The translations under genes and the position numbers were made by a program. DNA of 64,000 nt from Clavibacter sp. VKM Ac-2873 (GTDB lineage Bacteria; Actinomycetota; Actinomycetes; Actinomycetales; Microbacteriaceae): contig NZ_JADKRS010000007.1 of assembly GCF_015351075.1 (NCBI RefSeq), positions 20,334-84,333 on the forward strand. The letters are read 5' to 3'. Below the pieces are notes generated by a model. The model did not search any database, was not told the DNA's origin, and saw nothing but the letters and a program-made list of their open reading frames with translations. Numbering within the stretch: position 1 is the first letter of the stretch; every line of letters begins with the position of its first letter. Below are positions 22,692-31,725 of the stretch, piece after piece.

Positions 22692-23873
22692 ATGGTGGAT
22701 ACGGCGCCCAGCCCCTTCACCCCGGGATACGGGAAGAAGCCAGCGATCTTCGGCGGGCACCGGGATGAGCTCACCGAGCTCAGAGCCGTGTTCGAGACCC
22801 TCGACTTCGGGGAGAACCACTCCGTCCTCGTATCGGGTTTGCGCGGCGCCGGCAAGACCTCCTTCCTCACCACCTTGCAAGACGAAGCTCGCGCAGCGGA
22901 CTGGCTGGTCATCAGCGACGACGCCAGCGCCGGCCTCATGGGGCGCGTGATGGACTCCATCATCCCCGCCCTCATCAACGAGATGACTCCCGAGAGCCGC
23001 ATGCGACTGACATCGCTCGGGATCTGGGAGTTCAGCGCCGGCTTCGAGCACGTCGAAGGGCACCGGAGCGTCAGACCCCAGCTGCGCAGCGACCTCGTCG
23101 CTCTATCCACGGCGCTCGGCGGCCGCGGGGGGATCCTCATCACCATCGACGAGGTCTCGTCGGGCCGGGTCCGCCTCCGCGAGCTCGGTCGGTTCGCCCT
23201 GCAGGTCTCGCACGCCCTCGAGGACGGAGCGCAGGTCATGGTCGTCTTCGCCGGAGTGAAGGTCAGTCTCGACGCCCTCCTCGCTGAGGAGCACACCACC
23301 TTCCTCCGGCGCTCCCGCGAGATCGAGTTCGAGCGGCTTTCCGCATCGGAGACCCGTCGCGTGTTCGCTGAGACCGCCGAACTCGGTGGTCGCGAGATAG
23401 AAGAGGCCGCGCTCGACAAGCTCGTCTCCCTGTCCCAGGGGTACCCCTACCTGGTGCAGCTAGCCGGCGACTACGCCTGGCGTAATGCCTCCACCGCACC
23501 CACCATCAACCTCGACGACGCCTCAGTGGCTCACGACAAGGCCATCAGGGCGGTGGAGAGCCGGGTGATCAGCCGGGTCTACGGCGACCTCTCCGACGTG
23601 GACCAGAAGTTCCTCAACGCGATGGCCGCGGACGACGACCGTACGAAGGTCGCCGACATCGTCAGACGCATGGGAGTCTCCGACGCGTATGTCCAGGTGT
23701 ACAAGAAGCGCCTCATCGACAGTGGGTACGTGCACGCCGCCGGCCACGGGTACGTGCAGTTCTCCTTGCCGTACCTGGGCGCGTACATCCGCCGCCAGCT
23801 CGCGGCAGAGGAAAGCGACGGCCGCGAGAATGGCGGATGGGATGCGTACCCGGCCCCAGCCCTGCCGTCTTGA
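22692..23873 (+). CDS. AAA-family ATPase (ORC/Cdc6-like P-loop NTPase)
   Basis: The protein is 393 residues from the second of two adjacent ATGs, six bases after GGAG. Residues 10-30 hold an FGGHRDELTEL box, then the Walker A GLRGAGKTS at about 52-60, and Walker B ILITIDEVSS at about 150. A sensor region (VFAGVKVSLDAL) and lid helices with LVSLSQGYPYLVQLAG follow. The C-terminus has a winged helix (MGVSDAYVQVYKKRLIDSG). This layout is shared by archaeal-type ATPases and stand-alone P-loop proteins related to ORC/Cdc6. The function in bacteria is unknown; a DNA-associated switch is likely. It is a single gene followed by a strong terminator. AT-rich DNA at 22655-22680 probably holds its promoter. 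Confidence 0.8.
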   Translation: MVDTAPSPFTPGYGKKPAIFGGHRDELTELRAVFETLDFGENHSVLVSGLRGAGKTSFLTTLQDEARAADWLVISDDASAGLMGRVMDSIIPALINEMTPESRMRLTSLGIWEFSAGFEHVEGHRSVRPQLRSDLVALSTALGGRGGILITIDEVSSGRVRLRELGRFALQVSHALEDGAQVMVVFAGVKVSLDALLAEEHTTFLRRSREIEFERLSASETRRVFAETAELGGREIEEAALDKLVSLSQGYPYLVQLAGDYAWRNASTAPTINLDDASVAHDKAIRAVESRVISRVYGDLSDVDQKFLNAMAADDDRTKVADIVRRMGVSDAYVQVYKKRLIDSGYVHAAGHGYVQFSLPYLGAYIRRQLAAEESDGRENGGWDAYPAPALPS

Positions 23874-23930
23874 GCGGCTCGCTCGGTGGGCCGCAGGCGC
23901 TTCACGCGGTCGCAGGTGCCGCGCGATCGT

Positions 23931-23964
23931 GGCAGTGCCCGGGTCGGGCGACCCGGGCACTGCC
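23931..23964. terminator. Bidirectional hairpin terminator
   Basis: A perfect 15-bp stem (GGCAGTGCCCGGGTC, 23931-23945, with 23950-23964), a 4-base loop and TCATTT after it lie between the converging ATPase and protease genes. Confidence 0.85.
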
Positions 23965-24001
23965 TCATTTGGCTGGGTGAGCGGCCCTATGGCATGGTGG
24001 C

Positions 24002-24982
24002 CTAGCCTCGCCAGGAGTCGACAGCCCTGAATACCTGGTATTCCACATCTCCCCACGGAGCGAAGTACGTCGAAGGCTGATTGCCTTTACGCACGACGGA
24101 GCTGACGACTCCGACCTGCGTGCCATTCACGCCCCTGCCCGATTCGTGATAGACAGGGCCACCCGAGCTACCGTTTACCATCGCGCAGTTGCCTATGCCG
24201 AGGTAGGAGGCCTCCGGGTTCAAACGGGAACCGACCCCGGAGCACGTCAAAAGCGGATGAGAGACGTAACCTGAGATCAGTTCGTAGCCGAACACCTCGT
24301 AGTGCAGTCCTGCTCTTGCGAGACCGAAGTTCGTGGCAGTCGCGCCCGCCTCGTCAGCGAGATACTTTTTCTCCCCCTCCCATGAATGCAGGGGCTTCAG
24401 CTGGATGAAAGCGGCATCATGCTGCAGATCCTGCTGGTAGCGCCACTCTCGGGGTACCTGATACATTGCTGCGCCCCACGTGAGGAGAGGCTTGTTGGCC
24501 CCGTCCCACGCAGGGATGAATCGCAAGTTCCTGGCGAAGTGTCCATCGCGATAGAGGCAATGCGCAGCCGTCGCTATGACCAGCTTCGAGTCGGACTTGA
24601 TGGACGACGCGGTGCAGCCCTTGTCCTGGCCGTCGCGCGTGAAGTACAGCCTGCCGATCCACTTGACCGGTTCGAACACACCGGTCGCCGCGCTGGCGTC
24701 GACTGGAGTGCTCGCATCCGGGGGAGGCGTCGGCGTCTCATCGAGCGACGACGCGGCCGCCATCCGCTCTGGCGTCCAGTAGTTCGCGGATGCTGCGTCG
24801 TCTGCGTCGGAGAAGTCCCGGCCTGTGTCGGTCGCGTCCCCGCCCCCCGAGGAACTCTCGCTCGCCGCGTGCGCGAGCTGGGCGCTGGAGATCAGCGGTC
24901 CGCAAGCCAGAACCAGACCGAGCCCGACGGCCGCGATGACCATCGACGTACGACGCTTGCGGGGTACTTGTGATGTGTGCAT
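24002..24982 (-). CDS. Secreted trypsin/V8-like serine protease
   Basis: The protein is 326 residues from an ATG with GGGAG upstream. It has a signal peptide (about 1-39, ending LAHAA) and a Ser/Asp/Pro-rich propeptide-like section (about 41-100). The S1-type catalytic domain has His141 (ATAAHCLY), Asp189 (QHDAAF) and Ser273 (GSSGGPV). The GSSGGP form resembles glutamyl endopeptidase-like (V8/S1B) proteases rather than the Pat-1 type elsewhere in the window. It has four cysteines in two likely disulfides. It is a third, distinct secreted serine protease, probably acting on host proteins or processing other exported enzymes. Confidence 0.9.
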   Translation of the reverse strand: MHTSQVPRKRRTSMVIAAVGLGLVLACGPLISSAQLAHAASESSSGGGDATDTGRDFSDADDAASANYWTPERMAAASSLDETPTPPPDASTPVDASAATGVFEPVKWIGRLYFTRDGQDKGCTASSIKSDSKLVIATAAHCLYRDGHFARNLRFIPAWDGANKPLLTWGAAMYQVPREWRYQQDLQHDAAFIQLKPLHSWEGEKKYLADEAGATATNFGLARAGLHYEVFGYELISGYVSHPLLTCSGVGSRLNPEASYLGIGNCAMVNGSSGGPVYHESGRGVNGTQVGVVSSVVRKGNQPSTYFAPWGDVEYQVFRAVDSWRG

Positions 24983-25507
24983 GTCACTCCCGTAATTCTT
25001 CTGCTGTGGTGGATGTCGTCTGCGCGGAAGACCGAACGCGTGAAGAGCTTCGAGATGCGCACGTCGTCTGGCGCCATCGCAGACTAGACAGGGGACAGGC
25101 TCGTCGTCTTCGGCCAGGAACGCCCACAGCAATATTTAGCTACGTCTTTCGTCCGAAACTTCATCCTGCGTGGTCGGTAATTCGGACACGTGACCTGAGG
25201 GCAGGCTCGGGCCCCGAGTCCCTGCTGGCTGCCGCACGTACGTGGCCGACCCGAATCGAGTGGTAGCCCGGTGCGTCACGGCCAGCGTCCGTCCATGCCG
25301 AGATGGCCGTCGGGCCACCTGGTCGCTAGTCCGCAGGTGGGGAACTCGAGTGGGTCTCGACGCCCGCGCGCCGTCTACAGAGCCGGCCTCCGAGGATCAC
25401 ACCGACGCCCGCGCTCCAGCCAGAGAACGGTCCGCGAGGGGAACTCACCACGTGAGGATCGCCGGGAGCCCGCGCCGATGACCGGAGTGACGCACGGCGG
25501 ACACGTC

Positions 25508-25790
25508 CACGTCGAGCCCGGTGACGCAGCGCTCCATCTGAGGATCGCGGAGCAGCGGGTCGAGATGGGCCTCGGCGAGATCGGGCACGAACTGCGGGCT
25601 CCCCGTTCCCATCGCGTGCACGTCGACGTCCCGGATCGTGCCCGGGGTCCCCGGCAGGAGATCCCGGACCAGGCGCGCGTGCACGCGTGCGGGTACGGAA
25701 GGTCGAGGCGCTCTAGCGGGGGATCGGTGCAGATCTCCGCCACCACGAATGACGCGACGCCGTTCATGGGCCTGTCGAGCTGCGCGTGGC
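25508..25790 (-). pseudogene. Frameshifted Fic-domain gene fragment
   Basis: Two reading frames together match the N-terminal half of the Fic protein at 33981-34418. One frame reads MNGVASFVVAEICTDPPLER, against MNDVASFVLAKIYTEPAPER. The next reads VRDLLPGTPGTIRDVDVHAM, against FGDLLPGIAGRIRDVDVQAT, then GLDVDVSA. The frame changes at about 25690, and the Fic catalytic motif region is absent. It is a decayed relative of the second Fic locus. Confidence 0.65.
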
Positions 25791-25940
25791 CACGCCGCCC
25801 CGCTCGACGAGTGGCCACCGGATGAGTCGACGGGCCACCGGGCGCAACACCAGCACTGTGCAGAACCCACCAAGGGATCGCGGCGACCGCATAGCTTGTG
25901 GGCCTTCCCGATCCGGATCCACTCGACCGAACAGGCAACC

Positions 25941-26654
25941 ATGCAGCGCTCTGCCCCATCATCCCTCTCCCGCACCCGCCAGGGCCCACGTCACCGGAGC
26001 TGGCCCCTCGTCGCCACGGTCGCGATGGTCGGCATCATCGGATCGCTCACGACGGGGATTCCCGCCGCATATGCCGATGAAACCTCGATCGCCGCCGCCG
26101 TGCAGGATGGCTCCTTCCTCGAGGATGTCGTCGATGGGCGCATCAGCGTCGAGCAGCTCGTCGCCGCGAGTGCCGCCGGAAACCCGCAGAGAGCGCAGGC
26201 CATCGATCGTGCGGCCCTCACCCGCGGGATGACGCTCGAAGTCGAGGAGCTCCGCAACACCGGCGACGTGGCGGCTTGGGGCGACCCGGGGGATCAGGAG
26301 GACGGGGGAGAGCTCATGATCTTGCGGCCGGCGACGACGACCACCTCCGCAGCGGGCTCGATGGTCGAAGCGCAGCTGTCACTCTCTCGCGATCTCAAGC
26401 GGCTCTTCCACCATTGGGGGACCGCCAAGATCTCCGCGCCCACCGGAGGGGCCCTCCTCGGAGGCGGTACGGCGGCCGGCATCGCGGCCGTCGTCGCTGG
26501 TGCATTCTGGCTGCTCGCCTCCGCGATCTTCGTGAGCATCGGCGCCGTAGCGTTCGTCACCCTCGGGTCGATCGCGGTGAGCTGCCATGGCAAGCACCTC
26601 CCGTACCTCTACATCAAGTTCCCTGACTTGGGAAACAGCCACTGCGGGCAGTAG
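25941..26654 (+). CDS. Uncharacterised secreted protein with C-terminal CxGK…SHC motif (copy 1)
   Basis: This 237-residue protein has a signal peptide (about 1-45, ending AAYAD). A helical region contains FLEDVVDGRISVEQLV. A strongly hydrophobic Gly/Ala-rich segment (about 166-212) could cross or insert in a membrane. The tail is CHGKHLPYLYIKFPDLGNSHC, with Cys215 and Cys235 about 20 apart. I do not recognise the family. The convergent gene at 27117-27824 has the same four-part layout and matching motifs, so the two form a divergent paralogous pair. Candidate roles are a pore-forming toxin, a bacteriocin or a surface protein; none is shown by the sequence. Confidence 0.8.
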   Translation: MQRSAPSSLSRTRQGPRHRSWPLVATVAMVGIIGSLTTGIPAAYADETSIAAAVQDGSFLEDVVDGRISVEQLVAASAAGNPQRAQAIDRAALTRGMTLEVEELRNTGDVAAWGDPGDQEDGGELMILRPATTTTSAAGSMVEAQLSLSRDLKRLFHHWGTAKISAPTGGALLGGGTAAGIAAVVAGAFWLLASAIFVSIGAVAFVTLGSIAVSCHGKHLPYLYIKFPDLGNSHCGQ

Positions 26655-27116
26655 CGCATGCATTCATGTCTGATGAGCTGATCGTCGCTCGACTCGGGTT
26701 CCGACTCGGCTTGGCCAGACGACGCACACTTGATGTCTCTATCCACGTTCGACGGCTTGCCCCGCGAGAAGGCGCAACCACCCGGAGCGGGTCTGGTGCC
26801 CACGAGCGAGGAGGGTGAGGGCATCGGGACTCCCGCGAACTTCCGGCACGGACACGTGGAGGGGCCTCAGTTCTGCTCCGCGAGAGAAGCCGATACTCAT
26901 CATCGTGTCCGATCGGGGCTCTCGACCCGCCGATGAGCGGCCGAAGGAAGCGGCCTGTGCAGCTCCCCTGTCGTGGTCGTGAGCGACCCCGGCCTGGCGA
27001 GTCATCTACCGATCCGGCTACCCACACGATGCTCCGGCGAACAGAACCCCGCCGTCCGCGCCCTCGATCGCGGCGTAGCAGAGCAGCGGTTGCGGTCGGC
27101 GGGGGTGGCCCGGCTC
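26655..27116. other. Intergenic between the two convergent secreted-protein genes
   Basis: No gene is supported. The 13-mer GCATGCATTCATG at 26656-26668, just after the first stop, also occurs at 1872-1884. Confidence 0.45.
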
Positions 27117-27824
27117 CTACCGCTCGCAGTGGGAGTGCACGGTGTCGGGGATCTTGACGTAGAGGCCCTTGCCGCTGCAGGAGGCATCGTTCTTCACGAC
27201 GTCGGCGAGGCCACCGGCGAAGAGCACGCCGATGAACGCACAGGCCACTCCGGTGATGGAGAAGAACGAGCAGATCGCGACGGTGGCCGCGCCGATGCCC
27301 ACACCGAGGAGCCCGCGCAGCCAATCGTGGTTGATGTAGATCGTGTACCAGTGGATGAGATGCCTGTACCAGCGCTTGGACTCCATGAAGCGACGGTCGG
27401 CGGCTCCGGCTGCAGGTGGCATGGCATACGAAGCCGCCGAGTCCACGATCGCGGCCTTCGTGCTCTCCAGGGAGGCGGCCATCTGGGGATCCGCGTCCAT
27501 GGAGGCGTGGAGCTGCGCGGTGAGCGCATCCCCTTCGGCGACCTGCTGGGGCGATAGGTCCATCCAGTTGTCGACATGCTGGCCATGCAGATCGATGCCG
27601 GTGGCGGCCGACTGGACGACGTCGGCTTCGGTGATGGCGCCCGACTCGATGTCGTCGATGAAGTGCCCGCTGTCGAGCGCTCGCCCCACTCGCGCACCCG
27701 GGGAGGTCGGATCGGTGACGGCGAACGCGCTGCTGCCGGGGGCGACGATGACGAGCCCGAGGGACGTCACAGCGCCGATGGCGATGGTGCTGAAGAAGGA
27801 GCGTCTGGGGCGCATGCTGGTCAT
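27117..27824 (-). CDS. Uncharacterised secreted protein with C-terminal CxGK…SHC motif (copy 2)
   Basis: The protein is 235 residues from an ATG with GAGAGGA upstream. The open frame is much longer, but the part beyond is antisense to the GH54 gene. It has a signal peptide (about 1-35, SSAFAVT) and the helical segment FIDDIESGAITEADVV, which matches FLEDVVDGRISVEQLV of the paired gene. A Trp/Tyr-rich stretch follows (KRWYRHLIHWYTIYI), then a Gly/Ala/Ile hydrophobic segment (about 170-210). The tail is CSGKGLYVKIPDTVHSHC. Overall identity to copy 1 is low, but the architecture and tail are conserved. Confidence 0.8.
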   Translation of the reverse strand: MTSMRPRRSFFSTIAIGAVTSLGLVIVAPGSSAFAVTDPTSPGARVGRALDSGHFIDDIESGAITEADVVQSAATGIDLHGQHVDNWMDLSPQQVAEGDALTAQLHASMDADPQMAASLESTKAAIVDSAASYAMPPAAGAADRRFMESKRWYRHLIHWYTIYINHDWLRGLLGVGIGAATVAICSFFSITGVACAFIGVLFAGGLADVVKNDASCSGKGLYVKIPDTVHSHCER

Positions 27825-28202
27825 GCGGATTCCTCTCTCGAAGCGCGACGGCTGTCGCCGCTGTCGCACGTTAGACCGCCGCGGGTAGGCGATCTCCGGT
27901 GCGCACGGGTACCAGGTGCAACACCACCCGAATGTCCACCTGCACTCCCGGCGCCTGCCCCGCCGTACGTGGCTCATGCCACTCGATCTCCCGCCCCGAA
28001 ACCTCCCGGCTCCGCACCGGGCCAGGCATCGGTGGAGCACGCCGATGCCGGGCTTCGATCGCTCCGGGCGCCACTTACCGGTCGACGCCACCTTGAGGAG
28101 ACCCGACGCGTGAGCGCTGCGCAATCCTCTAAGTTGTGTGCTCCGTGACCACGCCCCGCGGATCCCCAGTCGATGCGCGGCGATCTCCGAGAGGGCCCTG
28201 CC
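27825..28202. other. Divergent intergenic region upstream of the GH54 gene
   Basis: It is the shared upstream DNA of secreted protein copy 2 and the arabinofuranosidase. No gene and no clear palindrome were found. Confidence 0.4.
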
Positions 28203-30116
28203 ATGCGACCCCACCTCAGCGGGCGACTCTCCCGCCTCGTCCTTCCGTCGCTCACGACACTCATCCTCGCGCTGGCGCTCGGCATCGTCGTACCCGCCGT
28301 CGGCGCCTCCGCCGAAGCGCCCGCGAACGGCCCCTGCGACATCTACGGCGCCGGCGGCGCACCGTGCGTCGGTGCTTTCAGCACCACTCGGGCGCTGTAC
28401 GGCAGCTATGGCGGTCCGCTCTACCAAGTGAAGCGGGCCAGCGACGGCGCCACCGTCGACGTCGGAGCGGTCTCCCCGGGCGGCCCGGCGAACGCCGACC
28501 AGCAGACCTCGTTCTGCTCCGGTACGAGCTGCACCGTGCCCGTGATCTACGACCAGTCCCCCAACCACAACGACCTGACTCCCGCCCCCGCGGGCGAGCA
28601 GGGCGCGGCGAACAGACCGGCTGCCGCCTCGGCCCTCCCCGTGACCGTCGCCGGCAAGAATGCATTCGGTCTCTATCTCCCTCCGGGAGTCGCCTATCGC
28701 CGCTCCAGCAAGGTGACCACAGGCATGGCCCGGGGCGCAGCGCCGGAGTCCCTGTACATGGTGGCAAGCGGGACAAACGTCAACCGCGCATGCTGCTCCG
28801 ACTTCGGCAACGTCGAGACGGAGCCCACGGACACCGGTGCCGGCCACATGGACGCCCTCAACCTGTCCACCCTGGGCGCGACGGAGACCTCCGGGTGGGG
28901 GCCGTGGGTCCAAGCGGACCTCGAGGAGGGCGTCTTCCAGGGCAAGACGACCGTCTGGGCCCAGAACCGCGGCAACTCGTCCGAGTTCGTCACCGCGACG
29001 CTCAAGAACAACGGCGTCGACACCTTCGCCATCAAGGGCGGTGACGCCCAGCGCGGCGCGCTCTCCACCTGGTACGACGGGTCGCTGCCCGACGGCGTCG
29101 ACCGGTTCGGCAGCAGCTGGCAGCCGATGAAGCTCGAAGGCTCGATCGGCCTCGGGGCAGGAGGAGACAACTCCAATCGCGGCACCCAGTTCTTCTTCGA
29201 AGGTGTCATCACGTCCGGCTACGCCTCCGATGCGACCGAGAACGCGGTTCAGGCGAACGTCGTCGCGCAGGGCTACCACGCGAAGGGCACGGGCGGCGGT
29301 CCCGGCAGGCCCATCGTCGGTCCAGGAGGCAAGTGCGTCGGCATCCGCGATGTGGGCGGCAGCGGCGACGCGGCCGTCGCCCAACTGGACGACTGCCTCG
29401 CGATGGCCGTGGATCAACGCTGGGTCGGGAGCACCGTCGGCGAGGGGACGCTGAACACCCTCGGAAAGTGCTTGGACCTCGCTGGCGTGCCGGGCGACGC
29501 GGGAGCCGGGGTGGTCCTGCACGATTGCGACGGTGCGGCGCACCAGCAGTGGTTCCCCCAGGCCGACGGCTCGGTGCAGAACCCGGGGTCCGGGCTATGC
29601 CTCGAGTCGCCGAACGGCTCGACCGCGAACGGCACAGCGCTCCGCGCCCGCCCCTGCAACGGATCGGCCGCCCAACGATTCGCCGCGTCGACGCCGATCC
29701 TCCATCCCGTCCCGGGCGGCAAGTCGAAGTGCGTGGACGTGTCGGGGGACGACACCGATGCCGCCGGCAGGGCGGTGCAGATCTACACGTGCCAGAACGC
29801 CGCCACAGGAGCGCCTGCCGGCCTCACCGAGGCCGCGGACCAGCAGTGGATCTACGACCCGGCGGATCAGAGCCTGAGGTCCAATGGTCGCTGCTTGGAT
29901 GTCGACGGCAATCTCACCGACGCCGGCACGGCCGTCGAGTCCTGGACATGCAACGGGGTCGGCGGCCAGCGGTGGGTGCCGCGGCCGAGCGGCGCGCTCC
30001 TCAACCCCGCATCGAACCTCTGCTTGGACGCGCCGGGTGGGTCGACGGCGAACGAGACCGTCCTGCGCATCTGGCCGTGCGACGGGACCCCTGGGCAGCG
30101 CTTCATCCTGAACTGA
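28203..30116 (+). CDS. Secreted GH54 alpha-L-arabinofuranosidase with ricin-type beta-trefoil domains
   Basis: The protein is 637 residues from an ATG with GAGAGG upstream. It has a signal peptide (about 1-37). Residues 43-360 match the AbfB catalytic domain: PCDIYGAGGAPCVGAFSTTR, an adjacent double-cysteine disulfide, and DFGNVETE holding the expected nucleophile Glu. Two ricin B-like trefoils follow (about 370-505 and 508-637), each with repeated Q-x-W/QRF motifs (QRWVGS, QQWFPQ, QRFAAS, QQWIYD, QRWVPR, QRFILN) in place of the fungal arabinose-binding domain. It would remove arabinose side chains from pectin and arabinoxylan, helping the neighbouring pectate lyase reach its substrate. Confidence 0.9.
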   Translation: MRPHLSGRLSRLVLPSLTTLILALALGIVVPAVGASAEAPANGPCDIYGAGGAPCVGAFSTTRALYGSYGGPLYQVKRASDGATVDVGAVSPGGPANADQQTSFCSGTSCTVPVIYDQSPNHNDLTPAPAGEQGAANRPAAASALPVTVAGKNAFGLYLPPGVAYRRSSKVTTGMARGAAPESLYMVASGTNVNRACCSDFGNVETEPTDTGAGHMDALNLSTLGATETSGWGPWVQADLEEGVFQGKTTVWAQNRGNSSEFVTATLKNNGVDTFAIKGGDAQRGALSTWYDGSLPDGVDRFGSSWQPMKLEGSIGLGAGGDNSNRGTQFFFEGVITSGYASDATENAVQANVVAQGYHAKGTGGGPGRPIVGPGGKCVGIRDVGGSGDAAVAQLDDCLAMAVDQRWVGSTVGEGTLNTLGKCLDLAGVPGDAGAGVVLHDCDGAAHQQWFPQADGSVQNPGSGLCLESPNGSTANGTALRARPCNGSAAQRFAASTPILHPVPGGKSKCVDVSGDDTDAAGRAVQIYTCQNAATGAPAGLTEAADQQWIYDPADQSLRSNGRCLDVDGNLTDAGTAVESWTCNGVGGQRWVPRPSGALLNPASNLCLDAPGGSTANETVLRIWPCDGTPGQRFILN

Positions 30117-30815
30117 GCGGACAAGAGCGGGAGCAGCAGGGAATCCTCGGGCACCGCACGGGGCAGACCGGAATCCGACGTGACGCTGCGCAGCCCTTCG
30201 AGGTCGAGCTCGGGACACGACGACGGATCCCGCAGCGCCGAGCATGCCCGCGCACGCCGACCGCTACGGGATGGACGAGTACGTCCTCGACTAGGCAGCA
30301 GAGACGCCGTTCTGAAGACGGCAGATGGTGGTGGGGGAGGGTGAAGGCGACCGCAGCACCCGTCGGGCGGGCATCGTGTCAGTGAAGGTCGACCGCGGCG
30401 GTCCCTCCAACGGCTCGCCGCGGCGCGTCCCGACGTCTGCATGAACTCGTTCTTTTCCTACCTGTTCACGAAAGAACAGCTGGATGAGTGCTGTGACGTC
30501 CATGCGCGCGGACAACAGAGCCCCGTGACGACGATGCCTGATCCGGTGATCCTGACCATGGCTCGTGTGTCGCGAATCGACTCATCAGGAACCCCGTGGT
30601 CCCGCCTTCTCCGACGGCCATCTGGCCGATCGACGCGGATTTCCCCACGGCGGAGGTTCCGACGAAGGAGCGCGCCTCGCCTTCTCTTGCCGAGTGCGAA
30701 GCGATGTGCGACCACCCAGGATGTGCGGGCATCGTCCAGGATCAAGACCTGGTGACACCTACCCTGACGCCCACCGCGAAATGCGCGGTGATATCGCATG
30801 ATGGGTTAGGTCACC
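30117..30815. other. 0.7-kb intergenic region between GH54 and pectate lyase
   Basis: Several short frames exist, none with a domain or ribosome site. One frame ends in …RYGMDEYVLD (stop at about 30295) and could be the tail of a lost gene. The right end holds the pectate lyase upstream region. Confidence 0.35.
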
Positions 30816-31682
30816 ATGAAGATCACGCACAATTCCTCTATTCGCTCGTCGGTGCGCCGGCGTACGGCACGGATGCTCATCGGGGCGTCGGTTCTCGCCG
30901 CGGTGATGTCGCTCACGGGTCTGGTTCATTCAGCCCCGCCTGCGTCCGCTGCGCCTCTTCCGGATCGCGGTTCCTCCATCACGGAGATGCCGGAGTTCCC
31001 GAAACCGACCTCCGTGCGACCTGCGCGGTCTACCCCGTACATCGTCCCCGCTGGTCAGACCGTCGACTTCGGCTACGCCGAGCTGAATGGCTCGACCACG
31101 GGTCGCAGCGAGTTCCAGCAGCCGGTGATCCTCGTCAAGCCGGGCGGGACGGTGAAGAACGTGATCATCGGCCGGCTCGCCGCGGACGGCATCCACTGCG
31201 AGGCCTCATGCACGATCGAGAACATGTGGTCGCCGGATGTCGGCGAGGACGCGGTGACCCTCCTCGACGGTTCACCCGACTCGTCCGTCGTCACCATCCG
31301 CGGGGGCGGGGTGGCGCACGCGTACGACAAGGTCGTCCAGCTGGACGGTGCGGGCACAGCCCGCATCTCGCACTTCGCCGCGTCCGACATCGGCTCGCTG
31401 GTGCGATCCTGCGGCGACTGCGCGCACCAGTACCCGAGGCACATCGTCGTGAGTGACGTGTTCATCACCGGCGGCCGTTACAAGGTCGCCGGGGTCAATC
31501 AGAACTTCGGGGACACGGCGAAGATCGACCACGTCACCATCCGCGGGAACCGCATGCAGATCTGCGACAGGACCGTCGGTGGCCGGGGCGCTCCGGCGAA
31601 GGAGGTGAGCGGCGGCAGCGGCGACCCGTATCCGGGCGTGTGCGATTTCACCTACTCGACCATCCTGTTCCAGGAGGGCTAG
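30816..31682 (+). CDS. Secreted pectate lyase, polysaccharide lyase family 3
   Basis: This 288-residue protein has a signal peptide (about 1-47, ASAAPL). It then shows the parallel beta-helix pattern of PL3: VILVKPGGTVKNVIIGRLAADGIHC, CTIENMWSPDVGEDAVTL, VTIRGGGVAHAYDKVVQLD, then VRSCGDCAHQYPRHIVV, with the conserved Asp/Glu and Lys/Arg positions and paired Cys. The length fits the family. It cleaves polygalacturonate by calcium-dependent beta-elimination and would macerate middle lamella. Clavibacter and Curtobacterium carry similar PL3 enzymes. The gene ends 43 bases from the truncated ParB-like gene on the opposite strand, marking a likely insertion boundary. Confidence 0.9.
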   Translation: MKITHNSSIRSSVRRRTARMLIGASVLAAVMSLTGLVHSAPPASAAPLPDRGSSITEMPEFPKPTSVRPARSTPYIVPAGQTVDFGYAELNGSTTGRSEFQQPVILVKPGGTVKNVIIGRLAADGIHCEASCTIENMWSPDVGEDAVTLLDGSPDSSVVTIRGGGVAHAYDKVVQLDGAGTARISHFAASDIGSLVRSCGDCAHQYPRHIVVSDVFITGGRYKVAGVNQNFGDTAKIDHVTIRGNRMQICDRTVGGRGAPAKEVSGGSGDPYPGVCDFTYSTILFQEG

Positions 31683-31725
31683 AGGCCGACGCCCGCCGAG
31701 CTGTCGCGGCTGGCCTCGTGGATGG

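Noticed and set aside
27825..29543. Upstream 572 residues of the long minus-strand frame
   Set aside because: They are antisense to the GH54 gene. A good ribosome site and signal peptide define a start at 27824 instead.
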